Shown: positions 7,391 to 15,687 of the stretch, one piece after another
Position numbering within the stretch: the stretch's first letter is position 1
How the letters are laid out: each line of letters opens with the position of its first letter
Source of the DNA: SLRI01 sp942491185
Lineage (GTDB): Bacteria > Pseudomonadota > Alphaproteobacteria > Geminicoccales > Geminicoccaceae
Length of the DNA stretch: 64,000 bases
NCBI GenBank assembly: GCA_942491185.1
Contig: CALOAB010000014.1
Coordinates: 62,001 to 126,000, forward strand
Reading direction: 5' to 3'
Made by a program: the position numbers and the translations under genes
Notes under the pieces: model-generated
What the model was told of the DNA's origin: nothing
Seen by the model: the letters and a program-made list of their open reading frames with translations, nothing else
Databases searched by the model: none

Positions 7391-8452
7391 ATGCCCGATT
7401 TCGACCTAGCGCTCGCCGTGCCCGGTGGCTTCGACCGGCTGACCGGCGGCACGATCTACGATCGCCGGCTGGCCATGGCATTGGAAACACGAGGCTTCCG
7501 CCTCCGCCGGCTCGGCCTCGGCGCCAGCTTTCCCGACCCCGACCCGGTGACGCTGGTCGAGACCCGCGAGATGCTGCTGGCGATACCCGAAGGCACGCGG
7601 CTGGTCATCGACGGCCTGGCGCTCGGCGTCCTGCCCGAGCTCGCGGCAGAGCTCGCGGCACGGCTCGAGCTGATCGCGCTGGTGCACCACCCGCTGGCCT
7701 TCGAGACGGGCCTGGAGCCGGAGCGCGCCGATGCGCTGCAGGAGAGCGAGCGCCAGGCGCTGGCGCATGCGGCCAAGGTCATCTGCACCTCGGCGACGAC
7801 ACGCCTGGCACTGGTCGAGGACTTCGCGGTCGACCCGGCCAAGATCATCGTCGCACCGCCCGGGACCGATCCCAAGCCGCTGGCCGAGGGCTCCGATGGC
7901 GCCGGGCTCGCCATCATCTCGCTCGGCAGCGTGACGCCGCGCAAGGACCAGCGCACCCTGGTGGCAGCCCTTGCCGGAATCGACGACCGCCGGGTCACCG
8001 CGATCATTGCGGGCTCGCTCGAGCGCGATCCCAAAACCGTGCAAGCACTGGCCGCCTTGATCCGCGAGACGGAGCAGGAGGACCGGATCGAGCTCGCCGG
8101 CGAGCTGGATGCCGCGGCCCTCGACGAGGTGTTCGAGACCGCCGATCTCTTCGTCTCCACGGCCCTCTACGAAGGCTACGGCATGGCCGCTGCCGAGGCT
8201 GTAGCCGCCGGCCTGCCCTGCCTCATCGCCCGTGGCGGTGCCATCGTCGAGGCGGTCCCGGCGACCGCAGCACTCTTCTTCGAGCCGGGCGACGTGGCCG
8301 AGCTCCGCAGCCTGATCCAGGGCCTCTGGAACGACGCCGTAGCGCTCGGCCGCCTGCGCGATGGTGCGCGGCGTGGTCGCGATACGCTCAAAGGCTGGGA
8401 CGAGACGGCCAGGCTTGTAGTAAAGGGACTGGATATGGAGGTGAGGCGATGA
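7391..8452 (+). CDS. Group 1 (GT4-type, GT-B fold) glycosyltransferase
   Basis: The 353-residue protein has the two-domain GT-B layout. The N-terminal half carries the Gly-rich PGGFDRLTGGTIYDRRLA, the acceptor-side signature of GT4 enzymes. The C-terminal half starts at SLGSVTPRKDQRTLV (about 177–191) and carries the nucleotide-sugar binding E-x7-E region at ALYEGYGMAAAEAVAAGLPC (about 257–276). The donor and acceptor cannot be predicted. The ATG is preceded by AGGAGACC. Its stop overlaps the ATG of a methyltransferase gene (ATGA), so the pair probably works on one substrate, for example a glycan or glycolipid that is glycosylated and then methylated. Confidence 0.85.
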   Translation: MPDFDLALAVPGGFDRLTGGTIYDRRLAMALETRGFRLRRLGLGASFPDPDPVTLVETREMLLAIPEGTRLVIDGLALGVLPELAAELAARLELIALVHHPLAFETGLEPERADALQESERQALAHAAKVICTSATTRLALVEDFAVDPAKIIVAPPGTDPKPLAEGSDGAGLAIISLGSVTPRKDQRTLVAALAGIDDRRVTAIIAGSLERDPKTVQALAALIRETEQEDRIELAGELDAAALDEVFETADLFVSTALYEGYGMAAAEAVAAGLPCLIARGGAIVEAVPATAALFFEPGDVAELRSLIQGLWNDAVALGRLRDGARRGRDTLKGWDETARLVVKGLDMEVRR

Positions 8453-9258
8453 GCGGATTCGCCAGCGATTGGCTGAGCTTACGTGAGACGTATGATCAAG
8501 CGGCACGGGCCGAGTCGATTCTCCCGGTGCTCAACGCCTGGGCCACGCACCATCGGCAGCTCGCCATCGTCGATCTCGGTGCCGGGACGGGGAGTAATCT
8601 GCGGGCTATCAGCGGGCATTTGAAGGTGCCGCAGGCGTGGACCCTGATCGAGCACGATTCGCTCCTGATCGAGGCCGGCAAGATGCAGCTGGCAACGCTG
8701 CCCAAGGACGTCGAGGCGGCGTACCGTGAAGCCGATCTGGCAGCCGATCTGGACAAGGCAATCCCGGCAAGGACCGATCTGATCACGGCGGCCGCCTTCC
8801 TCGACCTCGTGAGTGCTGACTGGCTCGACCGGCTGATGGCCGTCGCCGAGGCCCGCCGCGCTGCGCTCTACATAGCACTCACCTATGACGGCGGTCTCCG
8901 GTGGCGGCCCGGCGACATCTTCGATGCCACCATCAAGCGCGCCTTCCACACGCACCAGATGACGGACAAGGGGTTCGGCCCGGCCCTCGGCCCGACCGCG
9001 GTCTCCGCCCTCCGCGATCGATTGCAGCCGCTCGGCGGCCGGCTGCTGGTCGAGCCGAGCGACTGGCAGCTCCGCTACGACGACGAGCAGATGCAAAAGG
9101 CGCTGCTCGACGGCTACATGAAGGTCTCGCTGGAGATGGCGTCCGACCAGGCGGGCGAGATCAGGAGCTGGGCCCTGCAACGGCGCAAGCAGATCGACGC
9201 CGGCCGCTCGACGCTCCGCGTCGGCCACGAGGACATTCTCTGGCTGCCCGACGGCTAG
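8449..9258 (+). CDS. Class I SAM-dependent methyltransferase
   Basis: The 269-residue protein contains SAM motif I (IVDLGAGTGSNLRAI, about residues 39–53). An acidic residue ending strand 2 (LIEHD) and a post-motif segment ITAAAFLDLVSADWLDRL follow, as expected for a Rossmann-fold methyltransferase. The C-terminal half (AFHTHQMTDKGFGPALGP, then EPSDWQLRYDD) is the substrate side and gives no specificity I recognise. It is translationally coupled (ATGA) to the upstream glycosyltransferase. Its end overlaps by four bases with the convergent SDR gene on the other strand. Confidence 0.8.
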   Translation: MSGFASDWLSLRETYDQAARAESILPVLNAWATHHRQLAIVDLGAGTGSNLRAISGHLKVPQAWTLIEHDSLLIEAGKMQLATLPKDVEAAYREADLAADLDKAIPARTDLITAAAFLDLVSADWLDRLMAVAEARRAALYIALTYDGGLRWRPGDIFDATIKRAFHTHQMTDKGFGPALGPTAVSALRDRLQPLGGRLLVEPSDWQLRYDDEQMQKALLDGYMKVSLEMASDQAGEIRSWALQRRKQIDAGRSTLRVGHEDILWLPDG

Positions 9259-9935
9259 AACCGCTCGACCCAGGGCCTGAGCTCGACCTCGAAGGTCCAC
9301 GCACTGCGGTGCTGGCGGACCAAATGATGCATGGTCTGGGCGATCGCGTCCGGGTCGAGCCTCGTGTCTTCGGGCCCCGTGGCGCCGGCCGGGCCAATGC
9401 CGCCGTCGATCACCAGATGCGCCACGTGGATGTTCTGCGGCTGCAGCTCGCGCGCCAGGCTCTGGGCGAGACCACGCAGCGCGAACTTGCCCATGGCGAA
9501 CGAGGCCGACTGCGCATAGCCCTTGACGCTCGCCGAGGCCCCGGTGAAGAGCAGCGTGCCGCCGCCCTTGGCGAGCAGCCGCTGAACGGTGGCCTGCGCC
9601 ACGTGAAAGCCGCCGATCGCCGTCACCTTGACCGCCTGCTCAACCGCCGCCGGATCGAGCTCGACGAACGGACCGCGCACCCGCGCGCTCGGGTTGAAGA
9701 GCACGATGTCCGGCGTCCGACCGGCAGCATCGAGAGCTGCGAAGAGAGCGTCCACCGATGCCCGGTCGGCGACGTCGCAAGCATGCGTGTAGGCATCCAG
9801 CTCTGCGGCCAACTCTTGCAGCTTGCCGGGGTCGCGCGCGGCGAGTGAGACGGCGACGCCGTCCGCCCTCAGCCGTCGCGCGAACGACGCTGACAGACCG
9901 CGTCCAGCTCCAACGATCAGGGCATGCTCGGTCAT
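9255..9935 (-). CDS. SDR-family protein with Phe in place of the catalytic Tyr
   Basis: The 226-residue protein has a short-chain dehydrogenase fold. It shows a Gly-rich nucleotide loop (LIVGAGRGLSASFARRL, residues 5–21), an Asp-containing adenine pocket (ACDVADRASV) and NPSA where NNAG is usual. The active-site segment reads GASASVKGYAQSASFAMGKF: the expected YxxxK at this spacing is FxxGK. The Lys remains but the catalytic Tyr appears to be Phe, although a Tyr (GYAQS) stands six residues earlier and might substitute. It may be an atypical reductase or a binding protein. The ATG at 9935 follows AGGAGACGG. It is divergent from a TetR gene with operators between, so it is probably that regulator's target. 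Confidence 0.75.
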   Translation of the reverse strand: MTEHALIVGAGRGLSASFARRLRADGVAVSLAARDPGKLQELAAELDAYTHACDVADRASVDALFAALDAAGRTPDIVLFNPSARVRGPFVELDPAAVEQAVKVTAIGGFHVAQATVQRLLAKGGGTLLFTGASASVKGYAQSASFAMGKFALRGLAQSLARELQPQNIHVAHLVIDGGIGPAGATGPEDTRLDPDAIAQTMHHLVRQHRSAWTFEVELRPWVERF

Positions 9936-10010
9936 CGCCGTCTCCTTGCTTGCTGGCTGGTCACGCGATGGTGCAGCCGCCATCCGTCCTGCGATAGGCG
10001 AAGTGGCATT

Positions 10011-10088
10011 CTTGACCGGTCATTCAAGCATGTGTCTCGGAAACACAGCGTTCACGACTTCGAGACGATCCTTGACCAATCGGTCAAG
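10011..10088. promoter_or_regulatory. Paired TetR-type operators in the SDR/tetR divergent region
   Basis: A perfect palindrome CTTGACC-AATC-GGTCAAG lies at 10071–10088, 45 bp before the TetR-family ATG. A related imperfect site, CTTGACC-GGTC-ATTCAAG, lies at 10011–10028, nearer the divergent SDR gene. Both have 7-bp arms and a 4-bp spacer and are 60 bp apart centre to centre. Such sites between a tetR-type gene and its divergent neighbour are normally bound by that regulator. Confidence 0.75.
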
Positions 10089-10132
10089 CGGGTAGATGGA
10101 GAGCCGAAGAACGATTCTTCGGGAGAAAACCC

Positions 10133-10702
10133 ATGCCCGGCACGCGGCAGTTCGACGAAAGCCAGGTTCTCGACGCGATGATGCGCGTCTTTTGGCGCCA
10201 GGGCTTCGACGCCACCTCGATCGATGACCTCGTCAGCGCCACCGGCCTCAAGCGCGGCTCGCTCTACAATGCCTTCGGCGACAAGGCCGGCATGTTCCAG
10301 AGCACGCTCGCCCTCTATCGGAGCGAGGTGCTGGCAGCTCTCCTGCACGCGCTGCGTGGTGATGACCCGAAGGCCGCGCTCACCCGCTTCTTCGCCCTCC
10401 TCGCCAAGGCGGCGGACGACCCGGAACGCCCGCGAAGCTGCATGCTCCAAGACGCGCGACGCTGCCAGGATCGCCTGCCATCTGCCGTCGCCGCCCAGGC
10501 CAGGACCGAGGCAGGCGCATTGGAGACGGCACTCTTCGACCTGTTCGAGCGATCGCGCGCTGCCGGCCGGCTCGGCCCCGCCTCCGACAGCCGCGCGCTC
10601 GCCCGCTTCTACACGGCGCTCGCACGCGGCGTCATGGGCAGCGACCCCGAGCCGCTCGACGACATCGCGCGGATCGGGGTCGGCTTGCTCGAGGCGGCCT
10701 GA
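10133..10702 (+). CDS. TetR/AcrR-family transcriptional regulator
   Basis: The 189-residue protein has the N-terminal TetR helix-turn-helix. Residues 9–55 run from SQVLDAMMRVFWRQGF through TSIDDLVSATGLKRGSLYNA to FGDKAGMF, the family's most conserved block. The C-terminal two-thirds is the all-helical ligand and dimerisation domain, with two Cys or nearby polar residues (SCMLQDARRCQDR). The likely target is the divergent SDR gene through the two palindromes in the 197-bp gap, together with its own promoter. The ligand is unknown. The start is ATG, preceded by GGGAGAAAACCC. Confidence 0.88.
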   Translation: MPGTRQFDESQVLDAMMRVFWRQGFDATSIDDLVSATGLKRGSLYNAFGDKAGMFQSTLALYRSEVLAALLHALRGDDPKAALTRFFALLAKAADDPERPRSCMLQDARRCQDRLPSAVAAQARTEAGALETALFDLFERSRAAGRLGPASDSRALARFYTALARGVMGSDPEPLDDIARIGVGLLEAA

Positions 10703-10717
10703 GTCGGGCCGCCCAGC

Positions 10718-11386
10718 CTAGTTGCCGGTCGTGGTCGTGGCGTCGTCGACAGCATCCTCAGCCGCGTCAGCTGCGTCCTCGGCCGCCTCAGCGGCGGAAT
10801 CGGCCGCATCACCAGCAGCCTCGGTGGCATCGTCGACAGCATCGCTCGCCGCATCGGTGGCATCACCAGCAGCATTGGCCGTCGCATCGGCAGCATCACT
10901 GGCAGCTTCGGTGGCGTCTTCAGCGGCGTCGTTCGCCGCGTCGGCAGCATCACCGGCAGCTTCGGCGGCATCATCACCAGCGTCACTCGCCGCTTCAGTC
11001 GCGTCCTCGGCCGCCTCACTGGCGGCATCCGCAGCGTCGCTTGCAGCTTCGGTCGCATCGTCAGCGGCGTCGCTGGCGGCCTCAGTGGTCGCATCTGCAG
11101 CGTCGCCCGCTGCCTCTGTTGTCGACTCGACCGCCTCTTCTACCGCATCGACTGCCTCTTCGGCAGCGTCCTCGACGGCGTCGACAGCCTCCTCGGCCGT
11201 ATCCTCGACGGCGTCGACAGCCTCCTCGACGGCCTCTTCCGCCTCCTCGACCACCGAGCCCGTTTCGCTCGTCGCCTCGTCCTCGCTCGGCGCATCATCA
11301 CAGGCGACGAGCGCCAGGCCCATCACCCCAGACAGCAACACCATCTTCAGTGCCTGGCCGACCTTGCCGGCTTCATTATCAATCAT
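10718..11386 (-). CDS. Ala-rich lipoprotein with 11/7-residue repeats (LEA-like)
   Basis: This 222-residue protein begins with a lipoprotein signal (LLSGVMGLALVAC), so Cys29 should be lipidated. The rest uses almost only Ala, Glu, Asp, Thr and Ser. Up to about residue 90 it is Glu/Val-rich (EEAVDAVEDAAEEAVDAVE). After that it is built from 11-residue units such as TEAASDAADDA interleaved with 7-residue units such as SEAAEDA or NDAAEDA. This periodicity is that of a long amphipathic or right-handed coiled helix, like LEA-type or apolipoprotein-like proteins. There is no Lys or Arg after the signal, so it is extremely acidic. A role in envelope stress, desiccation or spacing is inference. A strong site (GGAGGAAACCG) precedes the ATG. 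Confidence 0.75.
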   Translation of the reverse strand: MIDNEAGKVGQALKMVLLSGVMGLALVACDDAPSEDEATSETGSVVEEAEEAVEEAVDAVEDTAEEAVDAVEDAAEEAVDAVEEAVESTTEAAGDAADATTEAASDAADDATEAASDAADAASEAAEDATEAASDAGDDAAEAAGDAADAANDAAEDATEAASDAADATANAAGDATDAASDAVDDATEAAGDAADSAAEAAEDAADAAEDAVDDATTTTGN

Positions 11387-11558
11387 CGGTTTCCTCCGTT
11401 ATATTTGCATATGGACGCGCCGCCCGCTGGAAAAGTCCAGCGCTTCGGTCTTCGCCACTTAGCGGACATAGCTCACTGCCCGCACGATACAGCATCTTCC
11501 TACAGACGAAGCGCCCGACTGGCCACACCTTGCTCGGCGAACTAGCTCTATCCGAACA

Positions 11559-12932
11559 ATGTTGCACAGCGAACGCTTGAAACGACTCAACGACGCGCCC
11601 GAGCGCACCGCGGGCGATAGTGGCGCCCGCTACGTCCTCTACTGGATGCAGCAGGCGCAGCGCGTGCGCTCCAACCATGCCCTCGAGCACGCCATCGAGC
11701 GCGCCAACGCGCTGGGCCTGCCGGTCATCGTCGGCTTCGGCCTGATGGACGACTACCCCGAGGCGACGCGCCGCCACTACGCCTTCATGCTGGAGGGTCT
11801 GGCCGAGGTCGCGGCCGACCTGCGGTGCCGTGGCATCCGCTTCGTGATGCGGCGAGGCCCGCCCGATCGGGTCGCCATCGAGCTGGCCCAGGCGGCAGCG
11901 CTCGTCGTCTGCGATCGCGGCTATCTCCGCCATCAAGTGGCGTGGCGCAAGGCGGTGGCGAAGGCGGCCCCGTGTCGGGTCGAAGAGGTCGAGAGCGACG
12001 TCGTCGTGCCGATCGAGGTGACAAGCCAGAAGGCCGAGCACGCGGCCCGAACCATCCGGCCGAAGATCGAGCGCCAGCGCGAGACCTTTCTGGTCGGGCT
12101 CGACCCAAGCCCGGTCGAGCATCCCTCGCTCGAGCTCACCATCGAGAGCGATCTCGACGCCACTGACCCCGATGCGACGCTCGATCAGCTGAAGCTCGAC
12201 GGCGCCGTCGATCGGGTGGTGCGGTTCACCGGCGGCGCCAGTGAGGCCCGACGTCGCCTCGACGCCTTCATCAGCGAGAAGCTCGACGGCTACGCCGATG
12301 GCCGCAACGAGCCGGTCGCCCGACAATGCTCGGAGCTCAGCCCGTATCTGCATTTCGGCCAGATCTCGCCGCTCGATCTGGCGCTCGCCGCCAAGGCGGC
12401 CAAGGGGATCGGCAAGGAGGACCGCGGTTCCTTTCTCGAGGAGCTGATCGTCCGCCGCGAGCTGGCGATGAACTACGTCGCCTTCACCGAAAATTACGAC
12501 CAGTTCGAGGCCATGCCGAACTGGGCACGTAAGACGATGGCCGAGCACAGCCACGATATACGCGAGCACACCTACACCGAGAAGCAGCTCGCCGGCGGCG
12601 AGACCCACGACCGCTACTGGAATGCGGCGATGCGTGAGATGCGCGTCTCGGGCTACATGCACAACTACATGCGGATGTACTGGGGCAAGAAGATCATCGA
12701 GTGGTCGGCGTCGCACGAGGACGCCTTTGCCACCACCTTGCGGCTCAACAACCGCTACTTCCTCGACGGCCGGGATCCCGCCTCCTTCGCCAATGTCGGC
12801 TGGCTCTTCGGCCTGCACGACCGCGCCTGGACCGAGCGGGCGGTGTTCGGCAAGCTGCGCTACATGAACGCCAACGGCCTCAAGCGGAAGTTCGACATCG
12901 AGGCCTATGTCGAGTGGACCGAGACGCTGTAG
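11559..12932 (+). CDS. phr: Class II cyclobutane pyrimidine dimer photolyase
   Basis: The 457-residue flavoprotein uses blue light to split cyclobutane pyrimidine dimers in DNA. Residues 22–36 (GARYVLYWMQQAQRV) and the following Rossmann-like domain are typical of class II enzymes. The FAD domain contains SPYLHFGQISPLDL (about 261), ELIVRRELAMNYV (about 292) and SGYMHNYMRMYWGKKIIEW (about 365). It ends with NNRYFLDGRDPASFANVGWL, the strongest class II signature. Length matches the family. The 172-bp gap upstream separates it from a divergent lipoprotein gene; no operator is obvious. A YihY gene follows 54 bp downstream. Confidence 0.93.
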   Translation: MLHSERLKRLNDAPERTAGDSGARYVLYWMQQAQRVRSNHALEHAIERANALGLPVIVGFGLMDDYPEATRRHYAFMLEGLAEVAADLRCRGIRFVMRRGPPDRVAIELAQAAALVVCDRGYLRHQVAWRKAVAKAAPCRVEEVESDVVVPIEVTSQKAEHAARTIRPKIERQRETFLVGLDPSPVEHPSLELTIESDLDATDPDATLDQLKLDGAVDRVVRFTGGASEARRRLDAFISEKLDGYADGRNEPVARQCSELSPYLHFGQISPLDLALAAKAAKGIGKEDRGSFLEELIVRRELAMNYVAFTENYDQFEAMPNWARKTMAEHSHDIREHTYTEKQLAGGETHDRYWNAAMREMRVSGYMHNYMRMYWGKKIIEWSASHEDAFATTLRLNNRYFLDGRDPASFANVGWLFGLHDRAWTERAVFGKLRYMNANGLKRKFDIEAYVEWTETL

Positions 12933-12986
12933 TAGCCGGCAAGAGGATGAGGGTGCGCTGCCCGCGCCCAGCATGAGGACGAAAGC

Positions 12987-13859
12987 TTGATATCCATGTC
13001 CCATACGCTTCGCGGACTAGCTGGCCGGCTGCGGCAAGGTGCGTTGGTTTTCGGCCGCGCTTCCGCACGCATGTCCGCCGAAGACGGGTTCATGGTGGCG
13101 GGCTACATGTCTTTTACGGCATTGCTCGCGATCTTTCCCTTTATGATCGTCGTCGCCGCATTCATGAGCTTTCTCGGCACCGAGGACGACCTCAACCGGA
13201 TCGTCGAGCTCATGTTCGACACGCTGCCCAAGGAGGTGGCGCAGACACTGGAGCCCGCGGTCGCCGAGGTGGTAGTCGGGCGGCAGACCGGCTTTCTCAC
13301 CTTTGGTATCTTGACCACGCTCTGGGCGGCTTCAAACGGCATCGAGGCCGTTCGCCTCGCCTTCAACCGCGCCTACAACGTCGAGCATGTGCGCTCGTTC
13401 GTGGTCAGACGCCTGCAGAACTTCGCCTTTGTCCTGCTGGCGGGACTCATGGTGCCGTTGATGTCCTTCCTCATCGTGCTGGCACCGCTGGTCTGGCGGG
13501 CGGCGAGCATTTGGGTCGATCTCGGGCTCACCTTCCATCTCTTCTTCATCGTCGTCCGGTACGGCATCGCCATACTGGCACTCTTCGCCACGCTGCTGGT
13601 CCTGCATCTTTGGCTGCCAAACCACGGCCAACACCTTCGCGATGTCCTGCCCGGCGTGGTCTTCACGGTCGTTCTCTTCATCCTCGCCGGCACCGGCTTC
13701 TCGGTCTATCTCTCCGACTTCAGCAACTACAGCGTCACCTATGGCAGCATGGCGAGCGTCGTCATCGCACTAATGTTCTTTTACCTGACATCAGTCATCG
13801 TCATCCTCGGCGCCTATGTAAATGCCGGCATGAAACGATTCCAACGTTTGCCTGCCTGA
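12987..13859 (+). CDS. YihY/BrkB-family inner-membrane protein
   Basis: The 290-residue protein shows the YihY family pattern. The first TM has the conserved MVAGYMSFTALLAIFPFMIV segment (about 36–55). The motif TLWAASNGIEAVRLAFNRAYNV is at about 112–133. Four further TMs are centred near 155, 195, 230 and 265, and the last loop has SNYSVTYGSMASVVIALMFF. Members are polytopic membrane proteins of unsettled function, formerly misannotated as RNase BN. GAGGA stands eight bases before a TTG at 12987, whereas ATG at 12996 is too far away, so TTG is the preferred start. Confidence 0.85.
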   Translation: MISMSHTLRGLAGRLRQGALVFGRASARMSAEDGFMVAGYMSFTALLAIFPFMIVVAAFMSFLGTEDDLNRIVELMFDTLPKEVAQTLEPAVAEVVVGRQTGFLTFGILTTLWAASNGIEAVRLAFNRAYNVEHVRSFVVRRLQNFAFVLLAGLMVPLMSFLIVLAPLVWRAASIWVDLGLTFHLFFIVVRYGIAILALFATLLVLHLWLPNHGQHLRDVLPGVVFTVVLFILAGTGFSVYLSDFSNYSVTYGSMASVVIALMFFYLTSVIVILGAYVNAGMKRFQRLPA

Positions 13860-13932
13860 GCGGAACGATTATGGGATTGCCGATCGAGTGATTTCGTATT
13901 AAATAAAAGGAAAGTTATTACTTCAAAGATCA

Positions 13933-13947
13933 TGTTGCGCTGCAGCA
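13933..13947. promoter_or_regulatory. TGC-N3-GCA palindrome (PhaR-like site) upstream of 13981
   Basis: The site reads TGTTGC-GCT-GCAGCA and lies 33 bp before the ATG at 13981. It shares arms with sites at 33341 and 39820. The PhaR regulators of alphaproteobacterial polyhydroxyalkanoate metabolism bind TGC-rich palindromes of this kind. Assignment to PhaR is inference. Confidence 0.45.
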
Positions 13948-13980
13948 AAGGGCGGGTTGCAGTGCCGAGGGAGCGACCGA

Positions 13981-14664
13981 ATGATGACGGTCATCGACGA
14001 GGACACCATGCCCCGCGCCGCGGACTACCCGTTCCTGGCGCCGCTCGAGCGCTACGTCTTCACCGCGATCGGCGAGGCCCCGGCTTTCGACGTGGAGGGC
14101 CGCACCCCGGTCTTGGCGTTGGGCTCCAACGCGGCACCGCTGCAGCTCAAGCGCAAGTTCGGCCAGGGGTTCGGCCATATCCCGGTCAGCCGGGCCGTCC
14201 TGTTCGACCACGTGGTCGTCTACTCGGCGCATTTCAGCCGCTACGGCTCACTGCCGGCAACGCTGCAGCAGCATGTCGGCGGCCTGACCTTCGTCGCGAT
14301 CACCTGGCTGGACCAGAGCCAGCTCGAGCGGATGCACGAGACCGAGGCGCTGGGCGTCAATTACGACTATTGCGAGCTGGCGGATTTTCGCCTCGAGCAT
14401 GACGGCGAGACCCTGGTCACGGCCGCCGTGCCGATCGGCGCCTATGTCAGCCGACACGGCCCGCTGCGCCATGAGGCGGCACCGATCCGCCTGGCCGAGA
14501 CGGCGTCGTCCGGTTGCGCCTGGCCGGCCTTGACCCAGCCGGCGGCACTCCGCTTCGCGCATCGGCGCATCGCGGCCGATCTGGCCTATGACGCCTTCAT
14601 GGAACGCATCGTCGCCGACGCCGGCTTTCGCCGCGAGTGCACGGATCGCCTCAAGACGCCGTAG
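13981..14664 (+). CDS. Uncharacterised protein with a GSN motif (GGCT-like?)
   Basis: The 227-residue cytoplasmic protein has the segment VLALGSNAAPLQLKRKFG at about residues 36–53. The GSN and the hydrophobic strand before it recall the YGSN loop of gamma-glutamylcyclotransferase-like folds. The expected catalytic Glu would lie in ERMHETEALGVNYDYCELAD near 118–137. The resemblance is short and the enzyme class is not established. The ATG at 13981 follows GAGGGAGCGACCGA. A palindrome 33 bp upstream resembles a PhaR operator. The 3' end overlaps the convergent ABC membrane gene by 14 bp. Confidence 0.55.
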   Translation: MMTVIDEDTMPRAADYPFLAPLERYVFTAIGEAPAFDVEGRTPVLALGSNAAPLQLKRKFGQGFGHIPVSRAVLFDHVVVYSAHFSRYGSLPATLQQHVGGLTFVAITWLDQSQLERMHETEALGVNYDYCELADFRLEHDGETLVTAAVPIGAYVSRHGPLRHEAAPIRLAETASSGCAWPALTQPAALRFAHRRIAADLAYDAFMERIVADAGFRRECTDRLKTP

Positions 14665-15670
14665 CGTCGGGCACACCGTTGGCGGCATCACGCACCATGC
14701 CGTACTGCACCTTCATCATCGACAGCCGACGGTAGAAGTTCAGCAGGTCGCGTGCCGGCGCGCTCATCTTGTCGTAGCCCGAGATGAAGGCGACGATCGT
14801 GCCGAGCTCGGTCTGCCCCTCGATCACCAGCCAGCCGCCGACGACGAGCACGCTCAGCGGGCCCAGATGCCCGAGCAGGTTGTTGGCGAACTTGAGCGCG
14901 TATTTGAGCAGCGCGATCTTGATCTTCAGCCCATACATCCGATCGATCAGCCGATCGATCCTGGTCACCCCGGCCGCGTCGGCGCCCGTCGCCGCTCGGT
15001 CGTCCTCGAGCACCGCCTCGCCGAGCTCCCGCTGGGCCGCCGTCTTGTCCCCGGTCAGCCGGTTCAGCCGCGGCTGCAGGATCACCAGCAGCACGATCGA
15101 CGGCACGAAGAAGGCGAGCGCCACGGCGGCCACCAGTGGATCCACGATCAGCATGTAGCCGGCGACGCTGAGGACGATGCCGAGCTGCAGCAACGGAAAG
15201 GCGAGGCTCTCGGCCGCGAACCCACCCACCGCCTCGGCCTCGGCCGCGATCAGCGACTGCTTGGTGCCCTCCGCCATCTCGGCGCCGAACGCCTCGCTAT
15301 CGACGATCCGCCGCCGCAGCCGTCGACCGATCCCCTGCCCGACCCGCTCGAGATAGACGTTGCGCAGATATTTGAGCACGCCCTGGACGAGCACGGCGGC
15401 GAGGTAGAGCGCGCCGAGCCAGAGCAGCAGATCGAGGTCCAGGCCGCCGATCGCTTCGTTGATGATCCGCCGCTGCAGCTCCAGCGGGGCCAGCGTCAGG
15501 GGGAAGACCAGGAAGGTCAGGAGACAGAGCACGATCTGCTGCCGCCAGGTCACCGCCTTGACGAAGCCGTAGAGCCCCTCCGGCAGCGTGCCGGACGGGC
15601 GGCCGTCCACCGACGGCAGCGCCGAATCGAGCAGGTTGGGCGAGCGCTCGCGCCTGCCGCCCAGCCGCAC
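14651..15670 (-). CDS. ABC transporter transmembrane domain without an ATPase domain
   Basis: The 339-residue protein looks like an exporter-type ABC membrane domain. Six hydrophobic helices run from WRQQIVLCLLTFLVFPLTLA to GPLSVLVVGGWLVIEG. Coupling-helix-like and type 1 exporter features (RRRIINEAI, VGQGIGRRLRRRIVDSE, MVRDA at the end) are present. The reading stops at 339 residues just where a Walker A domain would normally begin, and no ATPase gene is adjacent. It may pair with an ATPase encoded elsewhere, or be an ATP-independent derivative as SbmA is among ABC_membrane folds. It is the last gene of a minus-strand run (GS-like, DUF924, this gene). Confidence 0.65.
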   Translation of the reverse strand: MRLGGRRERSPNLLDSALPSVDGRPSGTLPEGLYGFVKAVTWRQQIVLCLLTFLVFPLTLAPLELQRRIINEAIGGLDLDLLLWLGALYLAAVLVQGVLKYLRNVYLERVGQGIGRRLRRRIVDSEAFGAEMAEGTKQSLIAAEAEAVGGFAAESLAFPLLQLGIVLSVAGYMLIVDPLVAAVALAFFVPSIVLLVILQPRLNRLTGDKTAAQRELGEAVLEDDRAATGADAAGVTRIDRLIDRMYGLKIKIALLKYALKFANNLLGHLGPLSVLVVGGWLVIEGQTELGTIVAFISGYDKMSAPARDLLNFYRRLSMMKVQYGMVRDAANGVPDATAS

Positions 15671-15687
15671 GAGGCGACGCCACGATT

